NCBI RefSeq assembly: GCF_002280675.1
Contig: NZ_NCEN01000012.1
Location: 62,001-126,000 of the forward strand
DNA length: 64,000 nucleotides
From: Novosphingobium sp. 32-60-15
Lineage (GTDB): Bacteria > Pseudomonadota > Alphaproteobacteria > Sphingomonadales > Sphingomonadaceae
Direction of reading: 5' to 3'
Shown here: positions 17,925 to 28,011 of the stretch, piece by piece
Numbering within the stretch: position 1 is the first letter of the stretch
Layout: each line of letters opens with the position of its first letter
Position numbers and translations under genes: made by a program
Notes under the pieces: model-generated
The model's database searches: none
Seen by the model: only the letters and a program-made list of their open reading frames with translations
What the model was told of the DNA's origin: nothing

Positions 17925-19173
17925 TCAGATCGCGGTTGAAAAGAATACCAGGGCCGTTCCATCCGGAGCGGCCCTTTTCCATGCGCTCCTCCGCTGCCCG
18001 CAGCGCTTTGGGATAGACTTCGCCCAGCAAAGCCTCAAACGTCTGGCGCCATTCATAGCGGCCTGCGACATGGCACCGCGCGGCCTGCCCCATCTGGCGA
18101 TGATTGCCGCGCCACACCGCGACAACGGCCTTGGCCATCGCTTCTGAATCATCAACCGGAACCAGCACGCCCGTTCCAGCCGGCACCCGTTCAGGCATCG
18201 CGCCCGAAGCAACGCCGACGATGGGAAGGCCGCTGGCCTGTGCTTCAATTACCGAAATGCCGAATGTCTCATCCGCCATGGCTGAAACGTAGATATCAGC
18301 AGATGCAAGGCTTTGCGCCAATTGCGCCCGGTCAGAGATATAACCGGGAAAGGCCACTTGCCAGCCGCGCGAATGCTCTTCCAGCGTGTCGCGCAGCTTG
18401 CCATCCCCGATCAACACCAGCCCCGCATCCAGCGACGATGGCAGGCGCTTGAACATCTCCAATAAGCGATAGGCCCGCTTTTCATTATCAAGGCGTCCGG
18501 CATAGACCAGCAACGGACCACGGGCTTTCAGACCCAGCCTATCACGCCATGCAGGGTCACGGCGCTGCGGGTGGAACAAATCTGTATCCACGCCCAGCGA
18601 CAAGACATCGACGTGCGCGATGCCGTATTCGTCCAGTGCCTGGGCCATCACCGTGCTCAACGTGTAAACGCGGTCAAATTCACGGTACGTCAGTTGCGCA
18701 TAGCCGGTGGCCAACCGCCGCAACCCGCGCGCGACAAAGCTTCCGAACAAGCTGGAGCCGACGCGGTAGATATGCGCTTCGGGAAAATCAGTGTGATACC
18801 CTGCCACAAGCGCGGTATGCGGAAAGGCCTTGGCATAATTGATCGCGGTCCACGGCAGCACCCACGGGCATTGGGATTCGATCAGGTCGGGACGATACCG
18901 TTCCAGCACTTCACGCACAACGCTGGTGCGCATGATGAAGCGATAGTTCGGGCTGCCGCGCACTTGGTCTGCGCCTACTTCAACCCAGATATGCCGGCCT
19001 TGCTCAACAATGCGGTCTTCAGGGCCGGGGACGATTTGCAACAACCGGTGTGGTGTGTGGTCCAGAACATAGCGCTGCTTTTCGCGCAAATATGTGCCAA
19101 TACCGCCGCCACCGTGCGGCGCATAACTTTGGGTAAGGTCGCATAGCAGCAGCGGGCGGGATGCGTTGGTCAT
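17905..19173 (-). CDS. GT4-type glycosyltransferase
   Basis: A 422-residue GT-B glycosyltransferase. The N-terminal domain has the glycine loop GGGGIGTYLRE near residue 20. The C-terminal domain has the donor-site region: VYAGRLDNEKR, the FPGYISDRAQLAQSLASADIYV stretch (read in parts) and the ETFGISVIEAQASGLPIVG motif with its EX7E glutamates. It should use a nucleotide sugar to build a glycolipid or surface glycan; the acceptor is unknown. The last 25 or so residues are encoded by the terminator hairpin and by 20 bases overlapping the opposing aldehyde dehydrogenase, so this tail is probably not functional. Confidence 0.88.
   Translation of the reverse strand: MTNASRPLLLCDLTQSYAPHGGGGIGTYLREKQRYVLDHTPHRLLQIVPGPEDRIVEQGRHIWVEVGADQVRGSPNYRFIMRTSVVREVLERYRPDLIESQCPWVLPWTAINYAKAFPHTALVAGYHTDFPEAHIYRVGSSLFGSFVARGLRRLATGYAQLTYREFDRVYTLSTVMAQALDEYGIAHVDVLSLGVDTDLFHPQRRDPAWRDRLGLKARGPLLVYAGRLDNEKRAYRLLEMFKRLPSSLDAGLVLIGDGKLRDTLEEHSRGWQVAFPGYISDRAQLAQSLASADIYVSAMADETFGISVIEAQASGLPIVGVASGAMPERVPAGTGVLVPVDDSEAMAKAVVAVWRGNHRQMGQAARCHVAGRYEWRQTFEALLGEVYPKALRAAEERMEKGRSGWNGPGILFNRDLIRQASR
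17951..17978 (+). terminator. Terminator of the aldehyde dehydrogenase locus, inside the opposing gene
   Basis: Ten-base arms at 17951-17960 and 17965-17974, with one wobble pair and an ATCC loop, are followed by TTTT. It ends the aldehyde dehydrogenase transcript but lies within the last codons of the convergent glycosyltransferase. Confidence 0.7.
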
Positions 19174-19236
19174 CCCTATCCAAGGCCATGCCCAAGTGTC
19201 CGTTTAAAGACGGTGTTGCAGCACCGTTACAGCGGA

Positions 19237-22200
19237 TCAATAATCCTTGCTGGCCCGCAAGTTGATGCTTTCATCACCGATGGTTGACACTGTTGCCAAA
19301 ACCGCCAGCCAGCGCGTGATGCGGAACTCGACCGAGGTGGCGCTATAGCCGCCGCCATCGGTAATCAGTTCGACAAACACCCTGCGCCCCAGATACTTGC
19401 CCACGGCAATGCTGGTACTCGACCCGATCGATGGATCGGCGCCCACAATGCGCAACCGGTCCAGCCCGATCGCCGCGCGCAATTTGTTGATCGGATCAAG
19501 CCCGCCACCGCCGCGCAAACTTGCCAACGCAGATGCCAATTGCACCGCTTCCGGCGCAGAAATCTGCGTGATCGAACTGCCAAACAACAACCGGCTTAAC
19601 AATTCCTCTTCGGGCAAGGCAGGTGTCGACGAGAACGTGATGACCGGCTTGAAGCCTGAACCGGTGATCGAAATCTTGGCGCTGACATTGTTGGCATCGC
19701 CTTCTGCCACAATATCCAGAAGCGGATCGACCGGCACTTGTCCGGTGAACCGGATGCGCCCGCGCGTCAGTTCAAAGCGCTTACCCGCAAACTCATAGCC
19801 GCCGCGCACCAGATCAGCCGTGCCGAAAATCTGCGGTGCTGCCGTGGAGCCGCGCAAACGGATGTCTGCGCCCCATTCGCTATCCAGCCCAAGCCCGCGC
19901 ACTGCAATGCGATTGGCACCGGCGGCATCGATCAGGAAGCGCCATGGCGTTGCCGCGACGCGTCCGGGCGCGGCATCGGCAGGCGCGTTCACTTCGCGCG
20001 TCGCAATGTTGGGCAATTCAGCCACGACGCTGGCGTTACCAAGCATCCAGCGCGCGGTTTCAATCCGCACACGGCCAGCAATGGTTCCGCCCACGCCATC
20101 GCTGACAATGCGCAGCGGGCCGGTCACTGCTGCAGCCATATCATCACGGTTGATCAGCGCCGCGTTCTTGGCAGATAGCCGCAAATCAATCGAGGGGCCT
20201 CGCTCGGCAAGGTTGGCAAGACCGATGCTGCCGCTCCCGCTCACCGTCCCGCCATTGGCTGTCGTGCCTGAAAACCGCGCCAGTGACAGCGTCGAATCGG
20301 CAAACGTCCCGGCCATCTGCACTTGCCGCACATCGGTGCCGGTCAGCGTACTTTGCACACGCAGGCCGTTGGAAGATACCGCACCGCGCAAGATTGGCGC
20401 CATGATGGTGCCGCCAATATCGGCGCGCACACCCAAAGGCCCGGTCAGGTCGAAAATCTCGACACCGGACAACCGCCACAACGCCTCGGCAGGCCCTGAA
20501 TAGCGCAGTTGTCCGGCCAATTGTCCCGCCTCAAGCCGGTCCATCACGCCGCCGCCGCGTGGCAAGCCGCTGATCCGTGCCTGAAACCGCCCGCGAATAT
20601 CTGCGCCGTCGCGGATCACCGCGCGAGCCTGCAGCGCATCAGGATCAAGCTGTGCCACCAGCGCCAAATCGACAGGTCGGGACGTGAGGACCAGCCCTGA
20701 ACGCGACAGCCCTTTGACCAGCAGAGCCGCATTGCCCGAAGGTGCCCCCTGCCCGTCATTGGCATATTCGACCACGCCCGAAGCGACGCCGCCAAGGCCA
20801 AGATCGGCAATCACGATATCGACCACCGACACCGGCATTTGTGCAAGCAGCAGCTTCATCTGCGTCGGCCCGCCCAGCACATGGCCTTCTGCGATCAGAA
20901 TTCCCCGGCCAAAGCCGATCTGTGTGGGGGCAAGCCGCCACCCGTCATTCTCGCGCGTCATCACCGCGCGGCGGGGCATGGTGACTTTGCGCCCGGCATA
21001 TTCGCCCGAAACATAGGCCACGATCTGATCGGGTGCGAAGGCTGCGGTGCCTTGCAGGGCAAAGCGGGTGCCGCGTCTGCCAGAAACCGAAGCGGTGACC
21101 GAACCACTGCCATCCTGCAAATAGGCTGCCGCTGCCAACCGGCCGACAAACACTTTGCCCATGCCGATCCCTTCGGCCAGCATCGTGCCTTCGATGGTTG
21201 AATGCCCGTCCTTGATCAAACCTGTCGCATCGATCTTGGCATTGCCGATCGACAAGGGTTTGACCCCGCCGAACTTTGCATTGCGCGCGGTGACATTGGC
21301 ATCAAAGCCCTGCCCGCCATCGCGCGGGGCCAGCAAGACCGATCCGTTCAAACCGCCGCCGATCATCGCCAATTCGCCCGTTACACCGGCATCACCCAGC
21401 GTTACGCCGCCAGTCACATCGGTCTGCCACACGCGGAAGCTTTCAATATCAACGCGCGTCGGGCCGCCCTGCGGCATGAACAGACCGAACGCACCGGCAA
21501 ACGGTCCCAAGCGCGATTCTCCACCCGTCTCGATCCGGAAGCCATCGGCAATCGGGGAAAGCGCAACGCGCACATCTTTCAGGCCCGCAGCCGGCAAGGG
21601 ATTGGCAAACACCAGCACGGCATTCGGCCCGCTTCCGGTCATGGCTGCCTGAACGGTAAACGCACCATATTGCGTGTGACGGCCCTGCCCGGTCAGCGAA
21701 GCCGAACCACCCGTTTGCACTTTGCCATCCAGCGCCAATTGCAACTTGGCCGAAGTCACCGTCGCTTTGCGGAATGTCACCGGAATGCGTTCCCCCAGCG
21801 CCAGCCCGCCAGCAAAGCGGACATTGCCGCCGGTCAGGTTCTGCAAGGTGGCATTATCGATCCGCGTCATCCGCCCCGCGACATTGCCCTGCAAAGTCCA
21901 CGGCACACCCGCTCCAATTTTGAACACGATCTTGGCATTGCCATCGATGGTGCCAAGATTGGGCAAGGCAAACCCGCGCGCCGCCACTGGCCCTGCCAAG
22001 GCATAACCGCCGCGCGCCATATCACCGCTCAGCGCCAATTGCGCGCCAAGCCCCTTCAACGCCAATACCAGATTGTCAGACGTCAGCCTGTTACCGGCAA
22101 ACACCAGATCTCCGGTCAAGCGCCCGCCGGGAAAGCGCGGATCGATCATGGCATTGCCGGTCGTCACCCGCTGCGCCGTCACCGCCAGCGGCAGGACAAA

Positions 22201-23454
22201 CCGTGTGCCATCCCACGATGCGGTCCCTGCACTGCGCAGCCCTTGTGCATCCAGCGTGCCGAGTTTGAGCCTTCCGACGGTTACCGTGTGGTCAATCGCC
22301 AGATCGGAAAACTTGCCATCCAATGTAGCAGACAGTGCCACGTTGGCCAGTTCCGGCGCTGCGATCAACCGGTCAGGGCGCAAAACCAACGCCCGCACTT
22401 TCAGCGCATCTGCTTGGTTATTGGCAAGGTCCAGCTTGCCGGCAGCCGCAACTTTGAACGCCTCGCCCGCCACGGCCAGCTTGCCGTCAAACGTGTTGTC
22501 CGCAAATGTGCCATCATAAACTACTGAAAGCGTTTGCCCCACCGCGCGCCCTGCCATGCCCTTCAGCATATCGCCAGGCCAAGCTTGCCCCGCCAGCTTA
22601 TAGACCCCCGAACGGGTCTCTAACTGAAAGGCGGCGAGGGTCTTGTCGTCCTGCGTTGCAAAGGCGTAGCCATTCCACTGCGTCCACCCGCCACGACCGG
22701 CAATGCGCGCCTTGATGTCGCTCTTGGCCCCTGCCAGCGTGGCGATGACGCCATCTTTGGGCGCATCATATGTGAGCGCGAGTTCAAACTTGTTGCGATC
22801 AGGTTCGCTGTCCAGCTTGAATACGATCCGGTCTTTTTCCCCGAACCGGCCATTCACATCGACAATCGCATGGCCGCCGCGAATATCGGCGCTGGCCAGC
22901 AAATCCACCCGGCGCTTTTGTCCAACCATCGCCTCGGACACGGTCAGGTTGTCGACGACCAGCTTGTCCACGCGAATGTCGAAGTTCGGCAAAATCGGCG
23001 CGTTCTTGTCGGCATTCGGCCTTAACCGGGGGGCACGGCGCAGTATCCCGCGATGAAGCGCCAGCAACCGTATATCCAGCCCGGACTTCAACCACGACAA
23101 TGGCCGCCACTCCAGTTCCGCTTCGGGAATGGTCAGGAAGACACCTTCTGGATCGCTAACGCGGATATCGCGCAACGACGATGCGCCATAAATCGACCCG
23201 TCGATCCGGCCGATTTCGATCCGCAGCCCAGACCCCGGCGCAAAGGCCGCAATCCGGTCTGCCACCAACCTGTGCCCCAACGATGAATCCAGCACCAGCA
23301 GCGCCGCCAACAGCAAGGCCAGTCCCGCAACCAGCAGGATGGCCATCCGCCGGGCAAACCCGCGCACGAACCGTGCCTTGCGCGAACGCGTTGGGCCGCG
23401 TGTCGCCACGTCTTCGGCCAGCGCGGGTTCTTCGGGAGGCAGGGTTTCGTCCAT
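19237..23454 (-). CDS. tamB: Translocation and assembly module protein TamB
   Basis: A 1405-residue AsmA-like protein. One membrane anchor spans about 33-52; the rest is a long repeated beta structure that forms a periplasmic lipid groove, ending in the conserved TamB/DUF490 domain (about 1050-1405, with GRIRFTG, PALPEEELLSRLLFG and a final beta-barrel-like end). It works with TamA in moving proteins or phospholipids to the outer membrane. It overlaps the tamA stop by one base pair step (ATGA), so it is coupled to tamA. Its size is normal for alphaproteobacteria. Confidence 0.94.
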   Translation of the reverse strand: MDETLPPEEPALAEDVATRGPTRSRKARFVRGFARRMAILLVAGLALLLAALLVLDSSLGHRLVADRIAAFAPGSGLRIEIGRIDGSIYGASSLRDIRVSDPEGVFLTIPEAELEWRPLSWLKSGLDIRLLALHRGILRRAPRLRPNADKNAPILPNFDIRVDKLVVDNLTVSEAMVGQKRRVDLLASADIRGGHAIVDVNGRFGEKDRIVFKLDSEPDRNKFELALTYDAPKDGVIATLAGAKSDIKARIAGRGGWTQWNGYAFATQDDKTLAAFQLETRSGVYKLAGQAWPGDMLKGMAGRAVGQTLSVVYDGTFADNTFDGKLAVAGEAFKVAAAGKLDLANNQADALKVRALVLRPDRLIAAPELANVALSATLDGKFSDLAIDHTVTVGRLKLGTLDAQGLRSAGTASWDGTRFVLPLAVTAQRVTTGNAMIDPRFPGGRLTGDLVFAGNRLTSDNLVLALKGLGAQLALSGDMARGGYALAGPVAARGFALPNLGTIDGNAKIVFKIGAGVPWTLQGNVAGRMTRIDNATLQNLTGGNVRFAGGLALGERIPVTFRKATVTSAKLQLALDGKVQTGGSASLTGQGRHTQYGAFTVQAAMTGSGPNAVLVFANPLPAAGLKDVRVALSPIADGFRIETGGESRLGPFAGAFGLFMPQGGPTRVDIESFRVWQTDVTGGVTLGDAGVTGELAMIGGGLNGSVLLAPRDGGQGFDANVTARNAKFGGVKPLSIGNAKIDATGLIKDGHSTIEGTMLAEGIGMGKVFVGRLAAAAYLQDGSGSVTASVSGRRGTRFALQGTAAFAPDQIVAYVSGEYAGRKVTMPRRAVMTRENDGWRLAPTQIGFGRGILIAEGHVLGGPTQMKLLLAQMPVSVVDIVIADLGLGGVASGVVEYANDGQGAPSGNAALLVKGLSRSGLVLTSRPVDLALVAQLDPDALQARAVIRDGADIRGRFQARISGLPRGGGVMDRLEAGQLAGQLRYSGPAEALWRLSGVEIFDLTGPLGVRADIGGTIMAPILRGAVSSNGLRVQSTLTGTDVRQVQMAGTFADSTLSLARFSGTTANGGTVSGSGSIGLANLAERGPSIDLRLSAKNAALINRDDMAAAVTGPLRIVSDGVGGTIAGRVRIETARWMLGNASVVAELPNIATREVNAPADAAPGRVAATPWRFLIDAAGANRIAVRGLGLDSEWGADIRLRGSTAAPQIFGTADLVRGGYEFAGKRFELTRGRIRFTGQVPVDPLLDIVAEGDANNVSAKISITGSGFKPVITFSSTPALPEEELLSRLLFGSSITQISAPEAVQLASALASLRGGGGLDPINKLRAAIGLDRLRIVGADPSIGSSTSIAVGKYLGRRVFVELITDGGGYSATSVEFRITRWLAVLATVSTIGDESINLRASKDY

Positions 23455-25652
23455 CAGAACGCCTGTCCCAGCGCCACATAGACGCCAATCAGGCTGTCTC
23501 CTGGCGAACGATTGAGCGGCGTGCCAACATCAATGCGGATCGGCCCGAAATTGGTCTGATAGCGTATGCCGACGCCCACCCCGATCTTCAGGTCCTGGAA
23601 AGTGGGCCGGGTTGTGGTATCAACCGCGCCTGCATCAACAAACGGCACCACGCTTACCGCGCCGCCCATCAGCCCGGTCTTGACGCGCGCTTCCAATGAA
23701 AACTCGCTCAACGCGCGGCCACCGCTTGGCGTGTTCAGCGCATCGCGCGGGCCGATTTGCTGGAAGCCGTAACCACGCACTGATCCGCCGCCGCCTGCAT
23801 AGAAACGGCGCGAAGGCGCGATGCTTGCAATCGGCGCTCCTGTAATCGTGCCCAAACGCACCCGGCCTGCCACAACCACACTGTCGCTCGCGCGCTGATA
23901 ATAGCTCGCGTCGAACTGCGCCCGCCCATAGGTTGATCGAACGCCGTTCTGGACCGAGATTTCGGGCGACACGCGCAGGCCCACACGGAAGCCACGTGTA
24001 GGATCAAGCAAGCTGTCGCTGCCATCGTACATTCCGCGCAACGGCAGCGAGCCAATGAAGTACGTCGTGCGTGGCGCGCTCGCGCGGATGGCCGCAGCAT
24101 CGCGTTCGCGCGTTGCCAAAATCTCGAAACCGCCTGCAAATATCCACGGCTTCTGGAACAGCAGCGTCGTCTGCCGCTCTACCCCTGCTACTGCCGAAAC
24201 CGTCAACGCCTCAAACGCCGGGCTTACCTGATTGCGGATGTAGAGATCGGAGTTCAGGGTCAGGTCGCGTTTGAGGAAGTTGTTGCGGCGGAAGGTGACG
24301 CCCGCCAATTGTTCTTGCGTACCCACCACGCCGCGCACGCGCAGCATACCTTCGGGCGGGAAGATATTGCGATGCTCCCACTGCCCTTCCAGACGGAAAC
24401 CTTCGCCACTTGAATAACCGACAAGGCCCGCAATCGTGCGCAGCGGCGCAGGCGTCAACGTTACGTCAACATCGACGGTTCCGGGCACTTGGCCAACGGG
24501 CTTGGTCACTTCGCGCGTTTCAACCGTTACAGACGAAACCAGCCCTGTCGCCAAAATCGCCTGCCGCAAATCGTCAATCTCGGACAGTTTGTAAGCATCG
24601 CCGCTGTCGAACCGGGCGATGCGGTCAAGATGGCGCGAACTCAGGAACGTCTCGCGTGAAGAAACCACCCGCCCGATGGTGTAAAGCCCACCCGGCGCCA
24701 CCGGAACCGTCAGGTCCCCTTCGCGGCGCTCGTGATCGATCAGCAAGTCAGGTTCGCTCACTTTGGCAAAAGCATAACCGCTTTCACCAAGCGCACTTTG
24801 CAGGCTAAACCTCTCAGCCACGATGCGGTCAGAATTAACCGCGTCGCCAGAGCTGATCTTGAAAGAACTGCGCAACGCGGCAAATCCGCTGCCCGTCGCC
24901 GCCAGATCGCCGAACCCGATCTGGCCAAACCGGTACTGCGGCCCCGGCTGCAGATCGAACCGCACCACCACTTTTTCAACGTCAATCGGCGCGGCAGCAT
25001 CGCCCTCGCCCGGTGCGGAAAGGCCGCCCAAGGATTGATAGACCTGCGCGTCATAATAGCCGTGGATGCGCAAGATATTGATCAACAATTCGCGGTCTGT
25101 CCGCGCGCGCCGGACGATCTGCGCCAGATTGTCCTCATCATCATCGAATGATTTGAGCGCAGACAACCCTGCAAAACGCGCGGCGATCGCATCCTTTTCC
25201 GCAATTGCATCGGTGCCGCGCGGAAACGCAAGTTCCACCTGGCTGCCTACCCGCGCAATGTCGGCATCGACCAGCTTGATGCCAACACCGGAATCGGTTT
25301 CCTCCTGGCCCGGCAATGCCTCGACCGCTGCATCGGTCGATTGCTCGGCCACGTCGATATCAGGATCAGGCGACAAGGCCTCGATCTTGGGCAATTCACT
25401 GCCATCTGGCCAAGCAATCGTCATGCCCGGAATGTCGGGCATGACGGAATCGGCCTCGATCTCTTCGATCAGCGTATCAGGTGGTGCGCCAGTGCGCGCG
25501 GCATCGGTATCGATGGCCCAAGCATCCGCATTCTGGACCGCCGAATCCGGGATCAGCGCCTGAAGCTCTTGATCGGTTTGCACAGATTGCGCGATGACCT
25601 GTGCAGGCGCACCCAGCGCCAGCAATGCGGCCATGACCCGCGCCAAGGGCAA
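23454..25652 (-). CDS. tamA: Outer-membrane assembly protein TamA (Omp85 family)
   Basis: An Omp85-type protein of about 730 residues. After the signal peptide an acidic, low-complexity stretch of about 110 residues comes first, then POTRA domains (from the NILRIHGYYDAQV region) and a C-terminal 16-strand barrel ending GQAF. The barrel has the loop-6 motif VRGYGFQ in place of VRGY/F. The frame is open well past 25652 into the bpt gene, but the start is placed at a TTG at 25652 because it gives a proper signal peptide (LPLARVMAALLAL); the ATG at 25634 is the alternative, lacking a basic n-region. Neither has a clear ribosome site. Confidence 0.88.
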   Translation of the reverse strand: MPLARVMAALLALGAPAQVIAQSVQTDQELQALIPDSAVQNADAWAIDTDAARTGAPPDTLIEEIEADSVMPDIPGMTIAWPDGSELPKIEALSPDPDIDVAEQSTDAAVEALPGQEETDSGVGIKLVDADIARVGSQVELAFPRGTDAIAEKDAIAARFAGLSALKSFDDDEDNLAQIVRRARTDRELLINILRIHGYYDAQVYQSLGGLSAPGEGDAAAPIDVEKVVVRFDLQPGPQYRFGQIGFGDLAATGSGFAALRSSFKISSGDAVNSDRIVAERFSLQSALGESGYAFAKVSEPDLLIDHERREGDLTVPVAPGGLYTIGRVVSSRETFLSSRHLDRIARFDSGDAYKLSEIDDLRQAILATGLVSSVTVETREVTKPVGQVPGTVDVDVTLTPAPLRTIAGLVGYSSGEGFRLEGQWEHRNIFPPEGMLRVRGVVGTQEQLAGVTFRRNNFLKRDLTLNSDLYIRNQVSPAFEALTVSAVAGVERQTTLLFQKPWIFAGGFEILATRERDAAAIRASAPRTTYFIGSLPLRGMYDGSDSLLDPTRGFRVGLRVSPEISVQNGVRSTYGRAQFDASYYQRASDSVVVAGRVRLGTITGAPIASIAPSRRFYAGGGGSVRGYGFQQIGPRDALNTPSGGRALSEFSLEARVKTGLMGGAVSVVPFVDAGAVDTTTRPTFQDLKIGVGVGIRYQTNFGPIRIDVGTPLNRSPGDSLIGVYVALGQAF

Positions 25653-25653
25653 A

Positions 25654-26511
25654 TCAGATGTGGACGTAACGCTCTTGCGCGCCGTGAACGCCGTCCTTGA
25701 GGCTGCCTTCAACGCTGCCACTGCCAAGCCGGTTATCGCGCGCTGCAACGGCTCGGCCAATGGCGCTGGCTTGTTCTGTTGGTTCAAACCGCTCCCACCC
25801 ATCGCGGCCAAGCTTTTCCATGGGCCGATAACGCACTTTGTATTGCATGCGCTCAGACCCTTCGACCCAGTAGCCAAGGTACACATAAGGCAGGCCGACC
25901 CGGGCCGCCCGTTGAATGTGGTCAAGGATGATAAAAGTGCCAAGCCCGGACCGTGTCTCGTGTTGTGGATCGTAGAAACTGTAAATCATCGAAAGGCCGT
26001 CGCCCTGCTCGTCAGCGAGACAGGCTCCGACCAATCTCCCCACCGAACCATCGTCTGTCGGCTCACGATATTCAATCACATAACTCTTTACCGGCGAGTG
26101 CTCCACCATGTCCGCAAAGTCCATCTCGTCCATGGTTGCCATCCCCCCGCCGGGATGACGCACTGCAAGATAACGCTGCAATAGCTCAAACTGTTCCGGC
26201 GTAGACCATGGACGGCAAACATTTACCACCAAATCGTTGTTACGCTTCCAGATTCGCTTCTGTGTCGATGATGGTTTGAATTCCTGCGTTACCACCCGCA
26301 CCGATACGCAGGCCGTGCATTCAACACAGCTTGGCCGGTAGGCCACTGTCTGGCTGCGGCGGAACCCGATCCGGCTTAGTGCATCGTTCAGCTCATCCGA
26401 ATTCGGGCCTTTAAGCTCGGTAAAGACCTTCCGTTCGCTCCGGCCCGGCAAATAGGGGCACGGCGCAGGGCTGGTCACGAAGAAGCGCGGAAATCGAACG
26501 GGGGCGGTCAC
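25654..26511 (-). CDS. bpt: Aspartate/glutamate leucyltransferase
   Basis: A 285-residue enzyme of the ATE/Bpt family. It attaches leucine from Leu-tRNA to proteins starting with Asp or Glu, marking them for ClpAP through the N-end rule. The N-terminal CPYLPGR and the cysteine pair in [11 protein letters not shown] are the expected conserved features. The start is GTG; AGGAGG lies 12 bases before it, a rather long spacing. The stop touches the proposed tamA start, suggesting one message bpt-tamA-tamB. Confidence 0.92.
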   Translation of the reverse strand: MTAPVRFPRFFVTSPAPCPYLPGRSERKVFTELKGPNSDELNDALSRIGFRRSQTVAYRPSCVECTACVSVRVVTQEFKPSSTQKRIWKRNNDLVVNVCRPWSTPEQFELLQRYLAVRHPGGGMATMDEMDFADMVEHSPVKSYVIEYREPTDDGSVGRLVGACLADEQGDGLSMIYSFYDPQHETRSGLGTFIILDHIQRAARVGLPYVYLGYWVEGSERMQYKVRYRPMEKLGRDGWERFEPTEQASAIGRAVAARDNRLGSGSVEGSLKDGVHGAQERYVHI

Positions 26512-26722
26512 GGCTTACAGTTGCCTCCTGCGGTCGGACTATCCGGCCTGTCAGTTAAGACAATGCCTCAGCAGGTCCAATCATGAAAGCCCCATTAACC
26601 ATAGAAGCGCCGAAGATTCGCAGCTTAATTGCTACCGTTACGGCGCTTTACCCAACCCTGTTTGCACCAGTCCAGATACAGGACACACTCCTGCCAAAAG
26701 TTAACGATCGGCGGCAGAACGG

Positions 26723-27973
26723 TCAGCCCAGTTCCACCTGCTCCACGTCATAGCCCTTTGCCCGCAAGCCAGCGACCAGCCGGTCAATCTGGTCCCGGTC
26801 ACGCGCCTCGCACTCGATCTCGGCCGTAAGCCCCTTGGCGGGCAACGACGTAAAGATGCGCTGGTGCCAGACTTCCAGGATGTTCACCTGATGGCGATTG
26901 AACTCTTCAACCACCTTGAACAACGCGCCCGGCCGGTCCTGCAAGGTAATGCGCAACCGGCCAAGCCGGCCAGAGCGCGCCAGATCGCGCAGCAGCACAT
27001 TGGCCAGCAGCCGCGTGTCAATATTGCCGCCGCACAGGACAACGCCAACATTGCGCCCCGCAAACAGCTCGCGATGGGACATCATCGCCGCAAGCCCTGC
27101 CGCGCCCGCGCCTTCAACCACCGTCTTTTCAATTTGCAACAGCAGCGCCACCGCACTTTCCAGCGCGGCTTCATCCACCAGCACAATATCATCGACGATT
27201 TGCGCCAGAACTTTCGAGGTGAATTGCCCCGGTTCTTTCACCGCAATGCCTTCGGCCAGCGTATCTCCGCCGCACGGCATGTCGAGATGCTTGAGCTTGG
27301 CAAACATCGATGGGAAAAGCGCCGCCTGCACACCGATCAGGCCAATGTCGGGCTTGATCCCGCGCGCAGCAGTGCCCATCCCCGACAGCAACCCACCGCC
27401 GCCGATGGGCACAACAAACATGTCGATTTCGGGTGCATCCTCCAGCATTTCCAGCGCAACCGTGCCTTGGCCCGCCGCCACATGCGGATCATCGAACGGG
27501 TGGACAAACGTCAGCCCCAGTTCGCCTTCCAGCTTGCGCGCGTGGGCATAGGCCTCGTCAAACGTCTCGCCTTCCAGCACCACTTTGCCGCCCACCGACT
27601 CGGTCTGCATGATCTTCACGGTGGGCGTTGTCTTTGGCATGACAATGGTCACCGGCATGCCCAACCGCGTTCCGTGGTAGGAAAGCCCCTGCGCATGATT
27701 ACCGGCCGATGCCGCAATCACGCCGCGATCACGCTGTTCCTTCGTCAATTGCAGCAAGGCATTCAACGCGCCACGCTCTTTATACGCAGCGGTAAATTGC
27801 AGGTTCTCGAACTTGAGCCAGATGTTTGCGCCGGTAATCGCGCTTAACGTCTTGCTGTACAGCGTTGGCGTGCGGACAACCTGTCCGGCAATACGCTGCG
27901 CCGCTGCGCGAACGTCGGCGAGTGTCAGCAGGGCATCGGCATGTTCGGCGGGCTTCAAAGCGGCATTTTCCAT
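26723..27973 (-). CDS. ilvA: Threonine ammonia-lyase
   Basis: A 416-residue PLP enzyme of the threonine dehydratase family that turns threonine into 2-oxobutanoate, the first step of isoleucine synthesis. The PLP lysine is K65 (FTAAYKERGAL) and the phosphate loop is GGGGLLSGMG. The last 85 residues form a single ACT-like domain (RPGALFKVVEEFNRH), so it is of the TdcB-plus-ACT type and not the long IlvA with two ACT-like domains. Feedback by isoleucine is therefore uncertain. The 211 bases downstream, up to bpt, hold no gene that I can see. Confidence 0.92.
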   Translation of the reverse strand: MENAALKPAEHADALLTLADVRAAAQRIAGQVVRTPTLYSKTLSAITGANIWLKFENLQFTAAYKERGALNALLQLTKEQRDRGVIAASAGNHAQGLSYHGTRLGMPVTIVMPKTTPTVKIMQTESVGGKVVLEGETFDEAYAHARKLEGELGLTFVHPFDDPHVAAGQGTVALEMLEDAPEIDMFVVPIGGGGLLSGMGTAARGIKPDIGLIGVQAALFPSMFAKLKHLDMPCGGDTLAEGIAVKEPGQFTSKVLAQIVDDIVLVDEAALESAVALLLQIEKTVVEGAGAAGLAAMMSHRELFAGRNVGVVLCGGNIDTRLLANVLLRDLARSGRLGRLRITLQDRPGALFKVVEEFNRHQVNILEVWHQRIFTSLPAKGLTAEIECEARDRDQIDRLVAGLRAKGYDVEQVELG

Positions 27974-28011
27974 ACCGCGCGCCCTAACGGAAACTGTGGC
28001 TTAAGGGAACC

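Noticed and set aside
21202..22527. A 441-codon open frame antisense to tamB
   Set aside because: It mirrors the codon pattern of tamB in GC-rich DNA, has no ribosome site and no recognisable protein features.
26512..26722. Possible small gene or RNA between ilvA and bpt
   Set aside because: No ribosome site, no stable hairpin with a T run and no coding character was found; it is most likely the bpt promoter and the ilvA 3' region.
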